Below are positions 1 through 8,533 of a stretch of 32,770 nt of DNA, piece by piece. Below the pieces are notes generated by a model that saw only the letters and a program-made list of their open reading frames with translations, was not told where the DNA came from and searched no databases. The stretch is from JANMEX01 sp031423755 (GTDB lineage Bacteria > Pseudomonadota > Alphaproteobacteria > Rhizobiales > Rhizobiaceae): the NCBI GenBank assembly GCA_031423755.1, contig JANPGC010000332.1, positions 1 to 32,770 of the forward strand. The letters run 5' to 3'. Position 1 is the stretch's first letter. Every line of letters starts with the position of its first letter. Both the position numbers and the translations under genes were made by a program.

Positions 1-39
1 TCCTGATATGAGGTGGCGCAGAAAAAGCGCCGGCTCTTC

Positions 40-100
40 CCTTCTCACTGCCCCTTGCGGGGAGAAGGTGGCGCGCAGCGCCGGATGAGGGGCAGCGCCA
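40..100. repeat. REP-like palindromic intergenic repeat upstream of argG
   Basis: The arms CCTTCTC (40-46) and GAGAAGG (62-68) enclose an inner CCCC/GGGG stem (51-54 with 59-62). A GC-rich tail follows that contains GCGCGCAGCGCCGG and GATGAGGGG. This general pattern (TTCTC-CCC-GGG-GAGAAGG-TGGC-GGATGAGGGG) resembles short intergenic repeats I know from many rhizobial genomes. It carries no stop codon in the argG frame, so the argG open frame runs artificially through it. Only one copy of this type is seen in the window. Confidence 0.6.
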
Positions 101-138
101 AGGGTGGTGAGTTCGCAACCATTGACTGGGAAGACCAA

Positions 139-1362
139 ATGACCAAGTGGAAAGACGTCAAAAAAGTCGTTCTCGCCTATTCGGGCGGCCTCGACACATC
201 CATCATCCTGAAATGGCTGCAAACCGAGCTTGGTGCCGAAGTGGTGACATTTACCGCTGATCTCGGTCAAGGCGGCGAGTTGGAACCGGCGCGCAAGAAG
301 GCCGAGATGATGGGCATCAAGGACATCCGCGTCATGGATGTGCGCGAAGAGTTTGTCTCCGATTTCGTCTTCCCGATGTTCCGCGCCAACGCGCTTTATG
401 AGGGCCTCTATCTTCTCGGCACCTCCATCGCCCGCCCGCTGATTTCCAAGCATCTCGTCGATATCGCCCGCGAGACCGGCGCTGACGCCGTAGCCCATGG
501 CGCGACCGGCAAGGGCAATGATCAGGTGCGGTTTGAGCTGTCGGCCTATGCGCTGAACCCCGACATCAAGGTCATCGCGCCCTGGCGCGACTGGACCTTC
601 AAATCCCGCACCGACCTCATCAATTTCGCCCGCGACCACCAGATCCCCGTGCCGCAGGACAAGCTGGGCGAATCGCCCTTCTCGGTCGATGCCAATCTCC
701 TGCACTCGTCTTCCGAGGGCAAGGTTCTGGAAGATCCATGGCTCGAGCCGCCGGAATATGTCTACCAGCGCTCGGTCTCCCCGATGGACGCGCCGGACGC
801 TGTCACCGAGATCGAGATCGAATTCAAACAGGGCGATCCGGTTGCCCTCAACGGCAAGAAGCTCTCGCCCGCCACCCTGTTTGCCGCGCTCAACGATCTT
901 GGCCGCGACAATGGCATCGGCCGTCTCGACCTTGTCGAAAACCGCTTCGTCGGCATGAAGTCGCGCGGCGTCTACGAGACCCCGGGCGGCACCATCCTGA
1001 TGCAGGCCCACCGCGCCATCGAATCCATCACCCTTGACCGCGGCGCCGCGCATCTCAAAGATGACATCATGCCGCGCTACGCCGAACTCATCTACAACGG
1101 CTTCTGGTACGCCCCGGAGCGCGAAATGCTTCAGGCCCTGATCGACAAGAGCCAGGAAGATGTCGAAGGCTCCGTGCGTCTCAAGCTCTACAAGGGCAAC
1201 GTCATTGTCACTGGCCGCAAGTCGAAAAAGTCGCTCTATTCCGATGCGCTCGTCACGTTCGAGGATGACCGGGGCGCTTACGACCAGAAGGACGCTGCCG
1301 GCTTCATCCGCCTCAACGCGCTGCGCCTGCGCACGCTGGCGGCGCGAAAGCGCAACAGCTGA
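139..1362 (+). CDS. argG: Argininosuccinate synthase
   Basis: ArgG joins citrulline and aspartate with ATP to make argininosuccinate in the cytoplasm, the penultimate step of arginine synthesis. The 407-residue product has the usual family length. The N-type PP-loop SGGLDTS lies at residues 15-21, followed by typical blocks such as GATGKGNDQVRFE and the ESPFSVDANLLHSS segment. I chose ATG 139 (MTKWKDVKKVVLAYSGG) because the frame remains open back to position 13 only through the palindromic repeat, and family members start just before the KKVVLAYSGG strand. The next gene begins 8 bases after the stop, so the two may be co-transcribed. Identification is very secure; only the start is an inference. 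Confidence 0.97.
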   Translation: MTKWKDVKKVVLAYSGGLDTSIILKWLQTELGAEVVTFTADLGQGGELEPARKKAEMMGIKDIRVMDVREEFVSDFVFPMFRANALYEGLYLLGTSIARPLISKHLVDIARETGADAVAHGATGKGNDQVRFELSAYALNPDIKVIAPWRDWTFKSRTDLINFARDHQIPVPQDKLGESPFSVDANLLHSSSEGKVLEDPWLEPPEYVYQRSVSPMDAPDAVTEIEIEFKQGDPVALNGKKLSPATLFAALNDLGRDNGIGRLDLVENRFVGMKSRGVYETPGGTILMQAHRAIESITLDRGAAHLKDDIMPRYAELIYNGFWYAPEREMLQALIDKSQEDVEGSVRLKLYKGNVIVTGRKSKKSLYSDALVTFEDDRGAYDQKDAAGFIRLNALRLRTLAARKRNS

Positions 1363-1370
1363 AGACTGCC

Positions 1371-2561
1371 ATGCCGGCTGACGGACCGCCGCCCTACACT
1401 CCCGTAAAACGCCGGCTGGTGCTGTTCTTCCCCGGCTTCGAGCCGCTCGGTGCCGATGCCCATCGCGGCCGCTTCGCCCATGCCGCCGCCAAGACCGGCA
1501 AGGCATTCAACGTGGAGCTGTTGTGCTCGGAACTGTCAGATCGCCCATCCGGCCTGCCCGGCTTTTCGGTCGATGCATCAGGTGAAGACTGGTCAACACA
1601 AACCGATGTCGCCGTTTTTGACTGGTCAGCCATTCTTGAGACATTTGCCCGGCGTAATGTCCTGTCCAGATTGTTCGCAGGCATTGCCGGGCTGGTCACT
1701 CTCCTCGCCAACGGCACCCTGTTCAGCTATCTGCGAACAAGCTGGCGCTACGGCTTCTTCTACCTTTATCCATTCCTGCTGCTCGCCGCATGCGTCGCCA
1801 TCGGTGCAGTTGCCGCAGCCGTAGCCGACAGTTTTGCCAGCTCCGCGTCGCTGCCGCTGGTCGTTGGCGCTCTGGCTGCCCTTGCAGCTCTTTGGTGGGC
1901 CGCCAGAAACACCCATCTCCTCTTGATGATGGACGATTGGCATTTCGCCGTCCGCCTCGCCCGTCAGGACCATCCAGCCATCGAGGCGGTCAAGGCAACA
2001 TTTGCAAAACAGCTGGCCACCGAATGCGCAAGCGGTCAGCATGACGAAATACTGGTCATCGGCCATAGCCTCGGCTGCGTTTTTGCAGTCGATGCGTTGG
2101 CATCATTGAGCGCCCCCGTTGAACACCGCCCTTCCCTGATGACCGTCGGTTCCAGCCTTCTCAAGATTGCCCTTCAACCCAAAGCCGGGTGGCTGCGCCA
2201 ATCGATCGCCACACTCCCAGCGGCAAACGTAAAATGGCTCGACATTCAGGCCTTGACCGATGTGATTTCATTCTACCGGTCCAGTCCCGCCGCATCCGCC
2301 GGCGTCACGTCCGGCCTCAGGCCGAACGTCCAGCGCATACACTTCAAGAACATGCTTTTGGAAAACTCCTATAGGCGCAACCGGAGGAATTTCTTCAAGA
2401 CTCACCGCCAGTTTGTGCTGGGCGTCGAAAAGCGATACTTCTACTCGATGCACATCATTGCCTGCGGTCCCCTGCCGTTCGCCATCGTCTGGGCGGACGG
2501 GGGCATACCGGATCACGACAGGCTCATTGAAAACGGGTTTGCAGGCCGGAGGCCACGATGA
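1371..2561 (+). CDS. Membrane-anchored alpha/beta-hydrolase-like protein
   Basis: This 396-residue protein of unknown role has the nucleophile-elbow signature GHSLG at residues 231-235, preceded by the strand EILVI, as in lipases and esterases; Ser233 would be the nucleophile. The N-terminal strand RRLVLFFPGF (14-23) would fit the first core strand with an oxyanion-hole loop. Two hydrophobic stretches (about 131-151 and 161-178) interrupt the fold between the first strand and the GHSLG motif, suggesting a membrane hairpin inserted in the hydrolase domain. The C-terminal part (about 300-380) is rich in Arg and aromatic residues. The stop overlaps the next start by 4 bases (ATGA), so it is probably translationally coupled to the methyltransferase-like gene. 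Substrate unknown; a lipid or ester is only a guess. Confidence 0.75.
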   Translation: MPADGPPPYTPVKRRLVLFFPGFEPLGADAHRGRFAHAAAKTGKAFNVELLCSELSDRPSGLPGFSVDASGEDWSTQTDVAVFDWSAILETFARRNVLSRLFAGIAGLVTLLANGTLFSYLRTSWRYGFFYLYPFLLLAACVAIGAVAAAVADSFASSASLPLVVGALAALAALWWAARNTHLLLMMDDWHFAVRLARQDHPAIEAVKATFAKQLATECASGQHDEILVIGHSLGCVFAVDALASLSAPVEHRPSLMTVGSSLLKIALQPKAGWLRQSIATLPAANVKWLDIQALTDVISFYRSSPAASAGVTSGLRPNVQRIHFKNMLLENSYRRNRRNFFKTHRQFVLGVEKRYFYSMHIIACGPLPFAIVWADGGIPDHDRLIENGFAGRRPR

Positions 2562-3142
2562 CAGCGCTCGCCGGAAAAATCGCCTGGGTCGTTCTCGTTT
2601 CAGCCTGGTATGCGATCCGCTACCCGTTCGAGCGCCGCGCCAAGCGCGCCCGCACCGAAGCCACCGCCCGCGATACAAGCGAATGGGTTCGCATGACCAT
2701 CGCGTCAATCGGTCTCGGCGCGCTACCCATTCTATATTTGGCGTCGGGTTGGCCAAAATCAGCAAATTACACGGTGTCGTCCATCCAGTTTGCCGCAGGT
2801 ATCGCCACAGCCGCGCTGGCGCTCATCCTTTTTCGAAAGACCCATGTTGCGCTGGGAAAATTCTGGTCGGTCTCGCTTGATATCCGTGATGGCCATCGCC
2901 TTGTCACAGAAGGCATCTACGCCAAGCTCCGCCACCCTATGTACACCGCCTTCTGGCTGATGGCGCTGGCGCAGGCCCTGCTTTTGCCCAACTTTATCGC
3001 TGGCCCTTCCGGCCTGATTGGTTTCGGCTTTCTTTTTTTCTCCCGCATCGGCCCGGAAGAAAAAATGATGGAAGCAAAATTCGGAACCGAATATACGCAG
3101 TATCGGAGCCGTACCGACCGCATCATCCCGGGCGTATGGTGA
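2558..3142 (+). CDS. Isoprenylcysteine carboxyl methyltransferase (ICMT)-like membrane protein
   Basis: The 194-residue product has hydrophobic segments near residues 5-20, 45-63, 74-92 and 130-162. It ends in the ICMT/PEMT-type core: EGIYAKLRHPMY (118-129) followed by EEKMMEAKFGTEYTQYRSR (about 167-185). In the family, this C-terminal region binds S-adenosylmethionine and methylates a small or lipid-linked acceptor at the membrane. Bacteria lack prenylated CAAX proteins, so the natural acceptor here is unknown. The start overlaps the stop of the hydrolase-like gene by 4 bases, implying joint expression and perhaps action on a shared lipid-like substrate (inference). The family call is secure, the function is not. 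Confidence 0.82.
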   Translation: MTALAGKIAWVVLVSAWYAIRYPFERRAKRARTEATARDTSEWVRMTIASIGLGALPILYLASGWPKSANYTVSSIQFAAGIATAALALILFRKTHVALGKFWSVSLDIRDGHRLVTEGIYAKLRHPMYTAFWLMALAQALLLPNFIAGPSGLIGFGFLFFSRIGPEEKMMEAKFGTEYTQYRSRTDRIIPGVW

Positions 3143-3207
3143 TTGGTGCGCTGGTTCTGGTTAAGACCCTGAATTATTTGTGTTCTTTGCCTTGAAAGGT
3201 TGCTCTG

Positions 3208-3870
3208 GTGCAGTCCCGACCATTCTTTGCGGTCCTTGTTGCCGCCATGCTGGCGTTCTCGCCATCGCTGGCAGCCGGTGCGCCCAAACCCGCAGCAAGA
3301 CCTGTGCCTGCGGTTCAGTCCGGCATGCCAACCAGACCTGATATCCCGGCGTTGGCCTGCGGTGAAAAATTCCGCGAGGTCGATCTCACGGCATCAGACA
3401 TCAGGCCCGGTGACACCGCCTACATTGAGTTCCGCTCACGACTGTCTGCCGCCGTCCCGTCCGGCCACATGTACATGGTGTTTGGCCGGCTTGATCCTGA
3501 CGGTGTCCCTGTAACACATCACATTGTCGGGCTTTTTCCCAAGGGCGCGATATTCGGCATATACGGCGGTGCCGTCGCTTGGGTGCCAGCCCATGTCAAG
3601 GCGTACGGCCAAGAATGTCTGGGCCTTGCAACACTCAATGCATGGCGTGTCTCCATGCCGGAAGATCAATACCAACAGCTTCTCGCCAAGGCCAATGCCA
3701 CCCTCGCAAAACCGCCGCTGTGGAACATGTTCGGCTACAATTGCAATCATTTCGCCTCGGAGTTTGGCGACATACTCGGGCTTCAAAAGCCTTCCAACCC
3801 CTCGCTCCCTGCTTTTGCCTATCTGCCCGCCTATATGAAGGCCAATCCGGACCGCGCGAAAAAAACCTGA
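3208..3870 (+). CDS. Secreted protein with NCNHF motif, possible permuted papain-fold (PPPDE/LRAT-like) enzyme
   Basis: I do not recognise a named family with certainty. The 220-residue product starts at GTG 3208, with AAGG about 9 bases upstream; an internal ATG at 3247 is possible. Residues 1-25 form a signal peptide (Arg, hydrophobic core, then Ala-rich cleavage region LAAGA), so the mature protein is probably periplasmic or secreted. Two segments suggest a permuted NlpC/P60 or PPPDE-like cysteine hydrolase: GHMYMVFGRLD (86-96), which would supply the His (His87), and FGYNCNHFASEFGDILGL (175-192), which would supply the Cys (Cys179) in the NCNHF context seen in PPPDE proteins. A Pro/Ala-rich linker (25-45) follows the signal. 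It is flanked by the ICMT-like and kinase-like genes with gaps of 65 and 44 bases. The catalytic assignment is inference. Confidence 0.6.
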   Translation: MQSRPFFAVLVAAMLAFSPSLAAGAPKPAARPVPAVQSGMPTRPDIPALACGEKFREVDLTASDIRPGDTAYIEFRSRLSAAVPSGHMYMVFGRLDPDGVPVTHHIVGLFPKGAIFGIYGGAVAWVPAHVKAYGQECLGLATLNAWRVSMPEDQYQQLLAKANATLAKPPLWNMFGYNCNHFASEFGDILGLQKPSNPSLPAFAYLPAYMKANPDRAKKT

Positions 3871-3914
3871 ACACAGATTGACAATATGGACATGTCTGGT
3901 CGAACCTTTGGGCC

Positions 3915-4832
3915 ATGAGTGGCCAACAGCAATTGGAAATCTCGGCAGAAAAGCTTGCCCGCATCAGCGCCCTGCCGCTCTGGCAAGGCGCGTTGTCCGT
4001 CCGGCCGCTGAAAGGCGGAATCTCGAACGAAAGTTGGCTCGTCGAAGATGACACGGCCACACGGGTCGTCCGCTTCGGCGAAGACTATCCGTTTCACCAC
4101 GTTGACCGCGCCCATGAGGCGCTTGTCGCAGAGGCCGCGCATCAGGCAGGCTTTGCGCCCGAACTCATTCACGCTGAACCCGGCCTTATGGTCTCGCAAT
4201 TCCTCAACGCCCGCACCTATGATGCGCAGGCGGTGCAGGACAATCTTTTACGCGTTGCCGGGCTTGTCCGCGATTTCCACCAGACCATGCCGCAGCATGT
4301 CAGCGGTTATGCCCGCCTGTTCTGGGTGTTTCACGTCATACGCGATTATGCCCGCACCCTGTCCGTAAAGGGCAGCCGCCATACGGCGCTTCTGCCAAGT
4401 CTTCTGGCCACCGCCACTGCGCTGGAGGCGGTCCAGATCCCGTTGCCATTGATCTTTGGCCACAATGACCTGCTGCCTGCCAATTTTCTGGAGGCGGACG
4501 GCCGCCTGTGGCTGATTGATTTTGAATATGCCGGCTTTTCCACCGCCATGTTCGACCTTGCCGGTCTTTCCTCCAACGCCGGTTTCAGTGATACCCAGTC
4601 TGCCAAGCTTTTGAAAACCTATTTTGGACAGTCACCCGACAAGCCCATGCTGAAGGCGTTCGAAGCCATGCAATGCGCGTCGCTGTTGCGCGAAGCCATG
4701 TGGAGCATGGTGTCGGAAATTCATCTGAGCGCGCCCGGCGTCGATTATGAAGCCTATACCGCCGCCCAACTCGCCGCATTTGACGTCAAGCTCGCCGCAT
4801 ACCAGTCCTGTTACGGAAAGATCGCCACATGA
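3915..4832 (+). CDS. Choline/ethanolamine kinase-like phosphotransferase (APH fold)
   Basis: The 305-residue cytoplasmic protein carries the aminoglycoside-phosphotransferase/choline-kinase core. PLKGGISNESWLV (31-43) resembles the nucleotide-binding N lobe of LicA-type kinases, GHNDLLPANF (182-191) is the catalytic loop with Asp185, and LIDFEYAGFS (200-209) is the metal-binding DFE segment with Asp202. These motifs fit choline or ethanolamine kinases better than antibiotic kinases. The stop overlaps the next start by 4 bases (ATGA), coupling it to a dehydrogenase of the dimethylglycine/sarcosine type. The pairing suggests that both act on methylated-amine or choline-derived compounds, but the substrate cannot be read from the sequence. 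Confidence 0.85.
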   Translation: MSGQQQLEISAEKLARISALPLWQGALSVRPLKGGISNESWLVEDDTATRVVRFGEDYPFHHVDRAHEALVAEAAHQAGFAPELIHAEPGLMVSQFLNARTYDAQAVQDNLLRVAGLVRDFHQTMPQHVSGYARLFWVFHVIRDYARTLSVKGSRHTALLPSLLATATALEAVQIPLPLIFGHNDLLPANFLEADGRLWLIDFEYAGFSTAMFDLAGLSSNAGFSDTQSAKLLKTYFGQSPDKPMLKAFEAMQCASLLREAMWSMVSEIHLSAPGVDYEAYTAAQLAAFDVKLAAYQSCYGKIAT

Positions 4833-7270
4833 CCCTGCCTGCACACGCCGCCATCATTGTCATTGGCGGCGGTATCATCGGCTGCTCAACAGCCTATCAT
4901 CTGGCCAAGGACCACAAGGCCGACGTGATCTTGCTCGAGCAGGGCCAGCTCACCTCCGGCTCGACTTGGCATGCGGCAGGCCTTGTCGGCCAGTTGCGCT
5001 CCTCCGCCTCGATCACGAAAGTGCTGAAGTATTCGGTAGACCTCTACAAAAATCTCGAAGCCGAAACCGGCCTTGCCACTGGTTGGAAGATGTCGGGCTG
5101 CTTGCGTCTCGCCACCAATCCCGACCGCTGGACAGAATACAAGCGCCTCGCCACCACCGCCCGTTCCTTCGGCATGGAAATGCACCTTCTCACACCTGCC
5201 GAAGTCAAGAAAATGTGGCCACTTATGGAAACCTCCGATCTGGTCGGAGCATCGTTCCTGCCAACTGACGGGCAGGCAAGCCCGTCCGACATCACCCAGT
5301 CGCTCGCCAAGGGCGCGCGCATGCACGGCGCAAAGCTCTTCGAGAATGTCCGCGTCACTGGCTTCGAAATGGATGGCAACCGCATCAAGGCTGTGTTGAC
5401 AGATCAAGGCCGCATCGAATGCGAAAAGGTGGTCAATTGCGGCGGTCAATGGGCGCGGCAGATCGGCGTGATGGCAGGCATCAATATCCCTCTGCAGCCC
5501 GTCAAACATCAATACATCATTACGGAGAAGATCGAGGGCCTGTCGCCGGACAGCGCCACCATCCGCGATCCGGACCGGCGCACCTATTTCAAGGAAGAGG
5601 TCGGCGGTCTGGTGATGGGCGGCTATGAGCCAAACCCTCAAGCCTGGGTCAAGGACGACGTGCCGTCTGACTGGCAGTTCCGCCTGTTTGACGATGATTG
5701 GGATCACTTCGAGCAGCACATGGTCCAGGCCATTACCCGCGTTCCGGCGCTGGAAACAGTCGGCATCAAGCAGATGATCAACGGACCCGAGAGCTTCACG
5801 CCTGACGGCAACTTCATTCTCGGCCCCGCGCGCGAATGCGCCAACATGTATGTCGGGGCGGGGTTCAATGCTTTCGGCATTGCATCAGGCGGCGGCGCAG
5901 GCTGGGCACTGGGAGAATGGGTCATGCGCGATGAAGCGCCGCTCGATTTATGGTCCGTCGACATCCGCCGCTTCTCAAGTCTGCACTCAGATCGTGACTG
6001 GGTTTGCGAGCGCACGGAGGAAGCCTACGGCAAGCACTACACCATCGGCTTTCCGCACGAAGAATACGAAAGCGGCCGCCCGCGCATTGTTTCTCCGCTT
6101 TATGAGCGGTTAAGAAGCCACCGCGCCGTCTTCGGCTCCAAACTCGGCTGGGAACGGCCAAACTGGTTCGCGCCAGAGGCGATTGAGCCTAGGGACGTCT
6201 ATTCAATGGGCCGCCAAAACTGGTTCGAGCCCGTCGGCAATGAACACCATCACGTGCGCGACAATGTCGGCTTGTTCGACCAGTCGTCCTTCGCCAAATA
6301 CGAGATGCGTGGCCCGGATGCCGCTGCGATCCTTGACCGGATTTGCGCCAACGACATGTCGCGCCCGGCTGGCCGTCTGACCTACACACAACTCCTCAAC
6401 ACACGCGGCGGCATCGAATGCGACCTCACCGTCGCTCGCCTTGCCGATGATCACTTCTACATCGTTACCGGCACCGGCTTCCGCACGCATGACTTCGCAT
6501 GGATCGCTGACCATATGCCCAATGGCGCCAACGCCTCGCTAAGCGACATAACCGAGGAATTTGGCACGCTTTCGCTGATGGGTCCCAAGGCCCGCGAGGT
6601 CCTCAGTCAAGTTACTGACTCAGATGTTTCAAACGGGACCTTCCCCTTCGGTCATGTTCAAACCATTGAGATTGCAGGCCTTCCTGTCCGCGCCCTGCGT
6701 GTCACCTATGTTGGCGAACTCGGCTGGGAACTGCATGTCCCAATCCACGGCATTGGCAAAGTGTTCGACGCATTGATCGAAAAGGGCGAAGACCAGTTGA
6801 TCCGGCCAATCGGCTACCGCGCGCTTGAATCCCTGCGGCTGGAAAAAGGTTACCGCGCGTGGGGTTCGGACATAACGCCAAATGATTCGCCGTTTGAAGC
6901 TGGCCTCGGCTGGGCTGTGAAGCTCAAGTCCGGCCGCGATTTTATCGGGCGCAGTGCGTGCGTGGAGGTTGCATCAAGGCCACTCGTGAAACAATTTGTT
7001 GGCTTCGTCACCGATAACTCCGCAACCGTTCTGCTCGGTCGCGAAACCATCCTGCGCAACGGCGAATTCATCGGCTATCTCACCTCTGGCGGCTACGGTT
7101 ACACAATCGGCAAACCCGTTGGCTATGGCTACGTCCGCAACCCGTCAGGCGTGACAGGTGAATGGCTGGCGTCCGGCGCATATGAACTGGTTGTCGCCAA
7201 TGAAACTGTCAAGGCAAGCCTCGTGCTGGAACCGCTGGTGGATCCAAAAATGCTCAAGATCAAGGCCTGA
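4829..7270 (+). CDS. FAD-dependent dimethylglycine/sarcosine dehydrogenase-type oxidoreductase (DAO + GcvT domains)
   Basis: The 813-residue enzyme has two halves. Residues 1-about 400 form a D-amino-acid-oxidase-type FAD domain with the dinucleotide motif VIGGGIIGCS (11-20) and SGSTWHAAGL (44-52), whose His48 matches the position that carries covalent FAD in dimethylglycine and sarcosine dehydrogenases. Residues from about 430 to the end form a GcvT/aminomethyltransferase-like folate domain with typical blocks YVGELGWELHVP and RALESLRLEKGYRAWGSDI. Such enzymes oxidatively demethylate N-methyl glycines and pass the one-carbon unit to tetrahydrofolate. Length and domain order are normal. It overlaps the upstream kinase gene by 4 bases. 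Which N-methyl substrate is used is undetermined; dimethylglycine or sarcosine are the leading candidates. Confidence 0.88.
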   Translation: MTLPAHAAIIVIGGGIIGCSTAYHLAKDHKADVILLEQGQLTSGSTWHAAGLVGQLRSSASITKVLKYSVDLYKNLEAETGLATGWKMSGCLRLATNPDRWTEYKRLATTARSFGMEMHLLTPAEVKKMWPLMETSDLVGASFLPTDGQASPSDITQSLAKGARMHGAKLFENVRVTGFEMDGNRIKAVLTDQGRIECEKVVNCGGQWARQIGVMAGINIPLQPVKHQYIITEKIEGLSPDSATIRDPDRRTYFKEEVGGLVMGGYEPNPQAWVKDDVPSDWQFRLFDDDWDHFEQHMVQAITRVPALETVGIKQMINGPESFTPDGNFILGPARECANMYVGAGFNAFGIASGGGAGWALGEWVMRDEAPLDLWSVDIRRFSSLHSDRDWVCERTEEAYGKHYTIGFPHEEYESGRPRIVSPLYERLRSHRAVFGSKLGWERPNWFAPEAIEPRDVYSMGRQNWFEPVGNEHHHVRDNVGLFDQSSFAKYEMRGPDAAAILDRICANDMSRPAGRLTYTQLLNTRGGIECDLTVARLADDHFYIVTGTGFRTHDFAWIADHMPNGANASLSDITEEFGTLSLMGPKAREVLSQVTDSDVSNGTFPFGHVQTIEIAGLPVRALRVTYVGELGWELHVPIHGIGKVFDALIEKGEDQLIRPIGYRALESLRLEKGYRAWGSDITPNDSPFEAGLGWAVKLKSGRDFIGRSACVEVASRPLVKQFVGFVTDNSATVLLGRETILRNGEFIGYLTSGGYGYTIGKPVGYGYVRNPSGVTGEWLASGAYELVVANETVKASLVLEPLVDPKMLKIKA

Positions 7271-7310
7271 ATGGTTCCCCTATCAGAACCCCTCGTGATA
7301 GAGCCAATCC

Positions 7311-8363
7311 ATGGCGAAACTGAAAGCACATGAGGTCGATGCATTCCTGGCGAAATTCGCGCCGGGCTACAGGATCTTTCTCATCTATGGGCCGGACCGC
7401 GGCCTCGTCTCGGAACGGGCGCGGATCGTTGCCGCCGGCACCAAGGTTCCGCTCGACGATCCCTTTGCCGTCATCAAACTCGATGCATCCGCCATCAACA
7501 GCGACCCCGCCCGCCTTGCCGACGAAGTCCTCACCGTCTCGATGTTTGGCGGTGATCGGCTCGTCTGGGTTAAGGATGCCGGCAATGAGAAGGGGTTTGT
7601 CGAAGCCCTGAAGGCGCTGGCTGGTCAAACCCTCGATTCGGTCACCGTCATCATCGAGGCTGACGATTTGAAGCCATCCTCGTCACTGCGCTCACTGTGT
7701 GAAAACGCGCAGACCATCATGGCGCTGCCCTGCTATGCCGATGACGCCCGCGCAATTGACCGGCTGATCGATACCGAGCGGGCGAGTTCAAGGTTGACGA
7801 TCAGTCTTGAGGCGAGAGCCTTGCTCAAAAACAATCTTGGCGGCGACCGGCTGGCTTCGAAAGGTGAAATTGAAAAACTTATTCTCTATTGCATGGGTCA
7901 AGGCCGCATTGAAGTCTCGGACGTCGAAGCCGCGATTGGCGATGTATCCATGTCGACGATGGACGAACTGATCGACGCCATGCTTGCCGGCGACCCGATT
8001 AAGCTGGATGAGGCCTTTTCGCGTATCAACGAGCGCGGAACGACGGTACAGTCGATCCTGTCCATCGTCACTCGCCAAATATCTGGCCTGATGGACCAGC
8101 GCTCTGGCATGGATCGCGATGGCAAAACCGCCGCCGCCGCCGTCGCTTCGGCTCGACCGCCGGTGTTTTTCACCAGAAAACCACTGGTCGAGCGCATTCT
8201 GGGATCGACAACGACGACTGTCTTCCTGCGTTATCTTGAGCGCATTCAGGCGACAGTGCTTGAAAGCCGCAAGAATGCCGACCTCGGAACGGCGATTTGC
8301 CATCGCACGCTGCTGTCAATCGCGCTGGAACAGGCGAGGGGGCACCAAGGCCAGCGGCGCTGA
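7311..8363 (+). CDS. holA: DNA polymerase III delta subunit
   Basis: HolA is the clamp-loader subunit that binds and opens the beta sliding clamp during chromosome replication. The 350-residue product has the expected length and the N-terminal strand YRIFLIYGPDRGLVSERA (about 20-37), a degenerate nucleotide-binding loop typical of rhizobial HolA. A helical collar region follows in the C-terminal third. The start MAKLKAHEVDAFL fits related proteins, although no strong ribosome binding site is visible; a weak CTATCA/TGATAG hairpin lies in the short upstream gap. In related rhizobial chromosomes I expect leuS and lptE directly upstream; here a dehydrogenase gene ends 40 bases before it. It converges with parB downstream. 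Confidence 0.93.
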   Translation: MAKLKAHEVDAFLAKFAPGYRIFLIYGPDRGLVSERARIVAAGTKVPLDDPFAVIKLDASAINSDPARLADEVLTVSMFGGDRLVWVKDAGNEKGFVEALKALAGQTLDSVTVIIEADDLKPSSSLRSLCENAQTIMALPCYADDARAIDRLIDTERASSRLTISLEARALLKNNLGGDRLASKGEIEKLILYCMGQGRIEVSDVEAAIGDVSMSTMDELIDAMLAGDPIKLDEAFSRINERGTTVQSILSIVTRQISGLMDQRSGMDRDGKTAAAAVASARPPVFFTRKPLVERILGSTTTTVFLRYLERIQATVLESRKNADLGTAICHRTLLSIALEQARGHQGQRR

Positions 8364-8419
8364 TCACGGGCTCACCACGAAGGGGAACCCGAGCTAGCCC
8401 AAACTTGCAACTAAGAGCC

Positions 8420-8446
8420 TGACTCAAATTTCAGTTTGATGAGTCA
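8420..8446. repeat. Inverted repeat downstream of holA
   Basis: TGACTCA (8420-8426) and TGAGTCA (8440-8446) are perfect 7-base arms around a 13-base loop that itself contains AAA/TTT. It lies 57 bases past the holA stop. It could help end holA transcription, but no T-run follows, so a Rho-independent terminator is not well supported. Confidence 0.4.
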
Positions 8447-8474
8447 AATGGAGTGATTTTCGAGAAACATGGGG

Positions 8475-8504
8475 CCCGCCAGTCACTTGGGACTTAAGGG
8501 CGGG
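8475..8504. repeat. Structured repeat, copy A
   Basis: A 30-base hairpin unit: outer stem CCCGCC (8475-8480) with GGCGGG (8499-8504), inner stem AGTC (8481-8484) with GACT (8491-8494), and an unpaired TAAG on the 3' side. It shares 24 of 30 bases with copy B at 8534. The differences in the inner stem are compensatory. Confidence 0.6.
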
Positions 8505-8533
8505 AACGAATAGGCCGAGCGAACTCCGGGGTC

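Noticed and set aside
13..138. N-terminal extension of argG by 42 codons
   Set aside because: The extension translates a palindromic intergenic repeat and does not resemble ArgG; ATG 139 fits the family.
4886..5719. 277-codon minus-strand frame
   Set aside because: Antisense to the dehydrogenase gene, rich in residues produced by complementary high-GC codons, with no recognisable motif.
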